Shown here: in pieces, positions 35,881 to 39,388 of the stretch
Numbering within the stretch: position 1 is the stretch's first letter
Layout: every line of letters starts with the position of its first letter
From: Zoogloea sp.
Lineage (GTDB): Bacteria > Pseudomonadota > Gammaproteobacteria > Burkholderiales > Rhodocyclaceae
DNA length: 39,388 nucleotides
Reading direction: 5' to 3'
NCBI GenBank assembly: GCA_009026175.1
Contig: WBTZ01000035.1
Location: forward strand, 1 to 39,388
Notes under the pieces: generated by a model
The model's database searches: none
The model's input: the letters and a program-made list of their open reading frames with translations, nothing else
Told to the model about the DNA's origin: nothing
Program-made: the position numbers and the translations under genes

Positions 35881-37584
35881 TCAGGGCGTCAGCCGCCCGG
35901 TCAGGTCGATGACCCGGACCAGTTCTTCGAGGGAGGTGCTGCCTTCCAGGACGCGGCGAGTGCCGTCTTCGGCGAGGCTGGTGAAGCCATGGGCCTGGGC
36001 GGTTTCGAGAATCTCACGCGGGGTGGCGCGGCGGGCGATGAGTTCATCCAGCTCCGGGCCGACACGGAGCATCTCCATGATGGCCATGCGTCCCTTGTAA
36101 CCGCGGAATGCGCATTGGGGGCAGCCGGAAGGGTGGCGCAGCGCCGGGCGGGCCGTGGCGTGGCCGAGGCCGAGCAGACGCATCTCCCGGTCATTGGCCG
36201 GGGCTGATGTGCGGCAGTCCGGACAGAGCCGGCGTACCAGGCGTTGGGCGGCGATCCCGATCAGGTTGCCGGCGAGCATCTCGGGCACGATGCCCAGCTC
36301 GAGCAGGCGGGGAATGGCGCCGATGGCGGAGCTGGTGTGCAGCGTTGAATAGACCTGGTGCCCGGTCATTGCCGCCTGCAGGGCCATGCGGGCCGTGTCC
36401 CCGTCGCGGATTTCGCCCACGAGGATGACGTCGGGGTCCTGGCGCAGCATGGCGCGTATCCCGCTGGCGAAGTCCAGCCTGGCGGCATCCGAGACGCCTG
36501 TCTGGCGGATCTGGGCCAGGGGATATTCGACCGGGTCCTCGAGGGTCATGATGTTGATGCTCTCGGTGTTGATGTGCTTGAGCACCGAGTAGAGCGTGGT
36601 GGTCTTGCCGCTGCCGGTCGGGCCTGTGACGAGGATCAGCCCCTCCGGCCGGAGGATCATGCGTTTGAGCAGGTCGAGCTGGGGCTGGGCCAGCCCCAGC
36701 TCGTCGAGGCCGACCAGGCCGCCCTGGCGGTCGAGGATGCGCAGCACGATGTTCTCGCCGTGCAGCGTGGGTTGGGTGGAGACGCGGAAATCCACAGGGC
36801 GGCCGCTGACATTCAGTGAGATCCGTCCGTCCTGCGGAGCACGTGTCTCGGCAATGTCGAGGGCGGCCATGACCTTGAGTCTCACCGCCATGGCCGGCCA
36901 GTAGGCGTGGTGCAGGGCCCGGATCTGCTGGAGCAGGCCGTCGATGCGGTAGCGGATGCGGAGGAAGGCGGATTCCGGCTCGAAATGGATGTCGGATGCG
37001 CCCTGTTTGACGGCATCGCCGAGGAGGGCGTCGATCAGGCGGACGACGGGTTGCGCGTAGCTGTCGCCGCGCCCTGCCGCCGCGTCGATGTTGCCGGTTT
37101 CGATCTCCTGGAGGATGCCGTCGATGGAGAGTTCGTGACCGTAGATCTGGTCGATGGCACGGGCGATCTCGGAGTCGCCGGCGAGGCGGACATCGATGCG
37201 GGTGCCCGGTGGCAGCAGGGCGTGCAGCTGATCCTGGGCCAGGATGTCGTCGAGGTTTGCCGAGGCCACCACGAGCACACCCTGGCCGGCATCGTAGCGG
37301 AGGGGGATCAGCCCCAGGCGCCTGGCAAGCTGGCGGGGGATCTGGGCAAGGGCTTCCGGGTCGGGCAGCAGGGAGGACAGGTCCACGCTGATCCGGTTGT
37401 GCTGGCGGGCGAGGGCGTCGCGCAGCGCGGCCTCGGACAGAAAGCCCAGGCTGACCAGCTGCCGGCCGATGGCATGGCCGGTGCGGATCTGCTCCTGCAG
37501 GCCGATCCGCAACTGGTCCGGGCTGATCAGGCCCATGGTGATGAGGATCTGACCTATGGGCGGGGCGGAGGCGGCGCTGTTCAT
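35881..37584 (-). CDS. GspE/PilB/MshE-type assembly ATPase
   Basis: A 567-residue hexameric ATPase that powers pilus assembly or secretion. Residues 1-150 are the MshEN/N1E region (GQILITMGLISPDQLRIGLQ, then LGFLSEAALRDALAR). The motor has Walker A GPTGSGKT (321-328), an Asp box region (TLEDPVEYPL, 347-356), Walker B ILVGEIRD (387-394) and the His box STLHTSSA (413-420). A tetracysteine zinc site is formed by CPDC (454-457) and CPQC (488-491). The ATG at 37584 lacks a Shine-Dalgarno but overlaps the stop of a 39-codon ORF; the only in-frame alternative is TTG at 37680. Confidence 0.94.
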   Translation of the reverse strand: MNSAASAPPIGQILITMGLISPDQLRIGLQEQIRTGHAIGRQLVSLGFLSEAALRDALARQHNRISVDLSSLLPDPEALAQIPRQLARRLGLIPLRYDAGQGVLVVASANLDDILAQDQLHALLPPGTRIDVRLAGDSEIARAIDQIYGHELSIDGILQEIETGNIDAAAGRGDSYAQPVVRLIDALLGDAVKQGASDIHFEPESAFLRIRYRIDGLLQQIRALHHAYWPAMAVRLKVMAALDIAETRAPQDGRISLNVSGRPVDFRVSTQPTLHGENIVLRILDRQGGLVGLDELGLAQPQLDLLKRMILRPEGLILVTGPTGSGKTTTLYSVLKHINTESINIMTLEDPVEYPLAQIRQTGVSDAARLDFASGIRAMLRQDPDVILVGEIRDGDTARMALQAAMTGHQVYSTLHTSSAIGAIPRLLELGIVPEMLAGNLIGIAAQRLVRRLCPDCRTSAPANDREMRLLGLGHATARPALRHPSGCPQCAFRGYKGRMAIMEMLRVGPELDELIARRATPREILETAQAHGFTSLAEDGTRRVLEGSTSLEELVRVIDLTGRLTP

Positions 37585-37700
37585 TGGCTGGAGCGCCGGC
37601 GGCGGAGTGCCTGCATGCAGGCACTGATCTCTGACGGGGTCGGGCGTCCGGGGCGCTCCCGGCGTGCTCGGGAGGGGCAAGGAGAGAAGGGGGAACTCAT
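37581..37700 (-). CDS. Possible 39-residue ORF bridging secretin and ATPase genes
   Basis: ATG at 37700 overlaps the secretin stop (ATGA), and its TGA (37583-37581) overlaps the ATPase ATG (ATGA). The product would be Arg/Ser/Pro-rich (MSSPFSPCPSRARRERPG, then RPTPSEISACMQALRRRRSS and a final Q) with no hydrophobic helix. It may exist only to keep ribosomes moving into the ATPase gene, which has no visible Shine-Dalgarno. No family recognised. Confidence 0.35.
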   Translation of the reverse strand: MSSPFSPCPSRARRERPGRPTPSEISACMQALRRRRSSQ

Positions 37701-39388
37701 GGCTTGGCCTCGTGCGGGAGGGGGGCGCCCGGAAAATTGCGCAGCCCTGGCTGGGGGCTGCTGCGGAAGAAATCCTCGCCTGGCAGGTAGTCGCGCAGTC
37801 GTGTCCGGGTGACGAGGGGGGCTTCCCGCGCCACCACCGGGCGCAGGAAGATCACCAGCTCGGTCTTCTGGATCCCGTTGTCCCGGCTGGTGAAGACCTC
37901 GCCGAGCAGGGGCAGGCTGCCGATCAGCGGGATGCGGCCGGTCCGGTAGTCGATCCGGTCCTCCATCAGGCCTCCCAGAATGGCGGTCTCGCCGTTCTCG
38001 ATGCGCAGGATCGATTCGATCTCGCGGGTCCGGATCTGGGGCACCAGGTTGGGAATGCCTGCCGGGATGCTGGGGTTGGGGTCGCGGCGGAAGTCGGAGA
38101 TGCTGGAGATGGTGGGCCGGATGTTGAGGATGATCTCGTCGGCTTCGCTGATCTGTGGCGTGACGGTCATCACCAGCCCCACCGACACCGCCTGGGGCGT
38201 GGTGGTGACGGTGGTCAGGACCCCGGCATTGGTGGTCTGGGAGGTGTCGGCCTTGACCGTGAAATAGACGTATTCCTCAACGACCTTGATCGCCGCGGTC
38301 TGGTTGTTGAGCACCGACAGTTTGGGGCTCGACAACACCTTGACGGTGCCGAAGCCCTCCAGCAGCTTCACCGTGGCGTCGATCCCGTCGCGGCTCTGGT
38401 AGGCGATGCTGAACGGTGCGGCGCCGCTGCCGGCCGTGCTGCCAAGGCCCGGGCCGGTCATCCCGAAGCGGGTGCCGCCGGAGAGTACCCGGCTCCAGTC
38501 GATGCCCTGCCGGTAGGTGTCTCCCAGGGCGACTTCGACGATGGTGGCTTCGATCAGGACCTGCCGGCGGGCCGCCTGCGTGACCTGCTCCAGGAACTCC
38601 CCCACCTTCGCGTGCTGGCGTGCGGTGGCGCGGACCGTCAGGACGCCGGTCTCGCGGTTGGCGATCACCGCAGCGGCTTCGCGAAAGGTGGATTGCTGGA
38701 CCAGGGTCGTGGTGCTGCTCTGGGCCGCCGACGGGCCGCCCTGGAGCGTGCTGCGCGGCATTGCGGCGCGCCCCCTGGCGCGGGGCTGCGCCACCGGTGC
38801 GGCGGACACGGCGGAGCCGGTCGTCACGCTGGAGCCCGTGTTCTCGATGAGGGTCTCGCTGGAGCCCTCGGGCAGGATCTTGTCGGTCTCCCGCAGCAGG
38901 TCCTTGAGGTTCTTCTCGACGGAATCCCAGAACTGGTTGCGGGAGGTGTTCTCGATGCGGGTGGCCGAGATGTTGCCGCCGCCCAGCGGGTTGGCGGGGT
39001 TGGCTGCGGCAGCCTGTCCGGCGGCCCCACTGCCGGCCCCGCTCGTGGCGATCTGGGTGTTGGTGGCCACGGTGCCCGCAATCTGGCGGCTCAGATTGAC
39101 GTAGTCGAGACGGTAGGTGCGCAGGAAGGGCGTGTCCGGCATCACCAGCAGGGTGGGGCCGTCGCATTCGAAGCGCACATCCGCCTGGCGGGTGATGCGG
39201 GTCAGGATCTGGGGCAGGGTCTGGTTGATCGCGTTGAGGGTCACGCTGCCGGTGATGCCCGGGTGGATATCCACGTTCAGGTGGGCGTCCCGCGCGAGGG
39301 CGAAGAGCAGGTCCTGCAGCCGGACCCCCGTGACGACGACCGAGTAGGTTTCCAGGGGGGCGGCCGGCGCCGGTGCCTGGAGGAGGGG
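37697..39388 (-). CDS. MshL/PilQ-type secretin (5' end outside window)
   Basis: An outer-membrane secretin that forms the gated channel for a pilus or secretion system. 563 residues are visible, and the frame stays open to the right edge (LETYSVVVTGVRLQDLLFAL, then ARDAHLNVDIHPGITGSV), so the start is outside. The N-terminal STN/N0-like domain is followed by a Gly/Ala-rich linker, the MshL-typical FWDSVEKNLKDLLRETDKIL segment, an N1 domain, and the secretin core with VLIEATIVEVALGDTYRQGI, the VKVLSSPKLSVLNNQTA block, and IENGETAILGGLMEDR near the end. Order with the following E, F, PilN-like and PilO-like genes resembles MSHA loci, though no pilin is in view. Confidence 0.93.
   Translation of the reverse strand, partial: PLLQAPAPAAPLETYSVVVTGVRLQDLLFALARDAHLNVDIHPGITGSVTLNAINQTLPQILTRITRQADVRFECDGPTLLVMPDTPFLRTYRLDYVNLSRQIAGTVATNTQIATSGAGSGAAGQAAAANPANPLGGGNISATRIENTSRNQFWDSVEKNLKDLLRETDKILPEGSSETLIENTGSSVTTGSAVSAAPVAQPRARGRAAMPRSTLQGGPSAAQSSTTTLVQQSTFREAAAVIANRETGVLTVRATARQHAKVGEFLEQVTQAARRQVLIEATIVEVALGDTYRQGIDWSRVLSGGTRFGMTGPGLGSTAGSGAAPFSIAYQSRDGIDATVKLLEGFGTVKVLSSPKLSVLNNQTAAIKVVEEYVYFTVKADTSQTTNAGVLTTVTTTPQAVSVGLVMTVTPQISEADEIILNIRPTISSISDFRRDPNPSIPAGIPNLVPQIRTREIESILRIENGETAILGGLMEDRIDYRTGRIPLIGSLPLLGEVFTSRDNGIQKTELVIFLRPVVAREAPLVTRTRLRDYLPGEDFFRSSPQPGLRNFPGAPLPHEAKP

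Overview
The window is GC-rich chromosomal DNA from a betaproteobacterium, most likely of the Rhodocyclales (Zoogloea/Azospira/Thauera-type). This rests on four points: rnpB directly upstream of mraZ, a complete dcw cluster followed by lpxC and secA, a PEP-CTERM protein with a sigma-54 promoter, and an MSHA-type secretin operon. The genus assignment is inference; no search was run.

Region by region: (1) 1-1352 holds the start of a lipoprotein gene and a secreted repeat protein on the minus strand, then a small membrane-anchored protein of unknown function on the plus strand. (2) 1391-1778 is the RNase P RNA with a perfect TATAAT box. (3) 2032-19128 is the division and cell wall (dcw) cluster: mraZ, rsmH, ftsL, ftsI, murE, murF, mraY, murD, ftsW, murG, murC, ddl, ftsQ, ftsA, ftsZ. 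All are on the plus strand and mostly joined by ATGA/GTGA/TGATG overlaps. The cluster opens with a promoter whose -10 lies on four 10-bp-phased MraZ boxes and closes with a strong intrinsic terminator after ftsZ. (4) lpxC, a small two-helix membrane protein, a DUF721/DciA-like gene on the minus strand and secA follow. (5) 23.7-31.2 kb looks like an accessory block between secA and argJ. It holds an HDOD-GAF signalling protein, a minus-strand set of two paralogous FtsX/LolC-type permeases plus a SAM methyltransferase with no visible ATPase, a nitroreductase-like protein, and a PEP-CTERM surface protein with a -24/-12 promoter. (6) argJ is followed by a convergent minus-strand operon for a type IV pilus/type II secretion-like machine: MshL-like secretin (truncated by the window edge), GspE-like ATPase, GspF-like platform protein, a PilN/GspL-like protein and a PilO/GspM-like protein.

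How the genes work together: mraY, murC-G and ddl make and lipid-link the muropeptide, while ftsW and ftsI polymerise and cross-link it under the divisome (ftsQ, ftsL, ftsA, ftsZ). lpxC commits precursor to lipid A, and secA drives export. The last operon would build an envelope-spanning pilus or secretion apparatus.

Most of the window is conventional. The less ordinary signals are regulatory: a hairpin over the ftsL ribosome binding site with a 25-codon ORF reading through it, two palindromes in an AT-rich ftsA-ftsZ spacer, and a sigma-54 promoter plus upstream inverted repeat before the PEP-CTERM gene. The ATPase-less permease pair and the divergent PilN-like protein are the best protein-level leads. 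I do not see clear evidence of a wholly new system.
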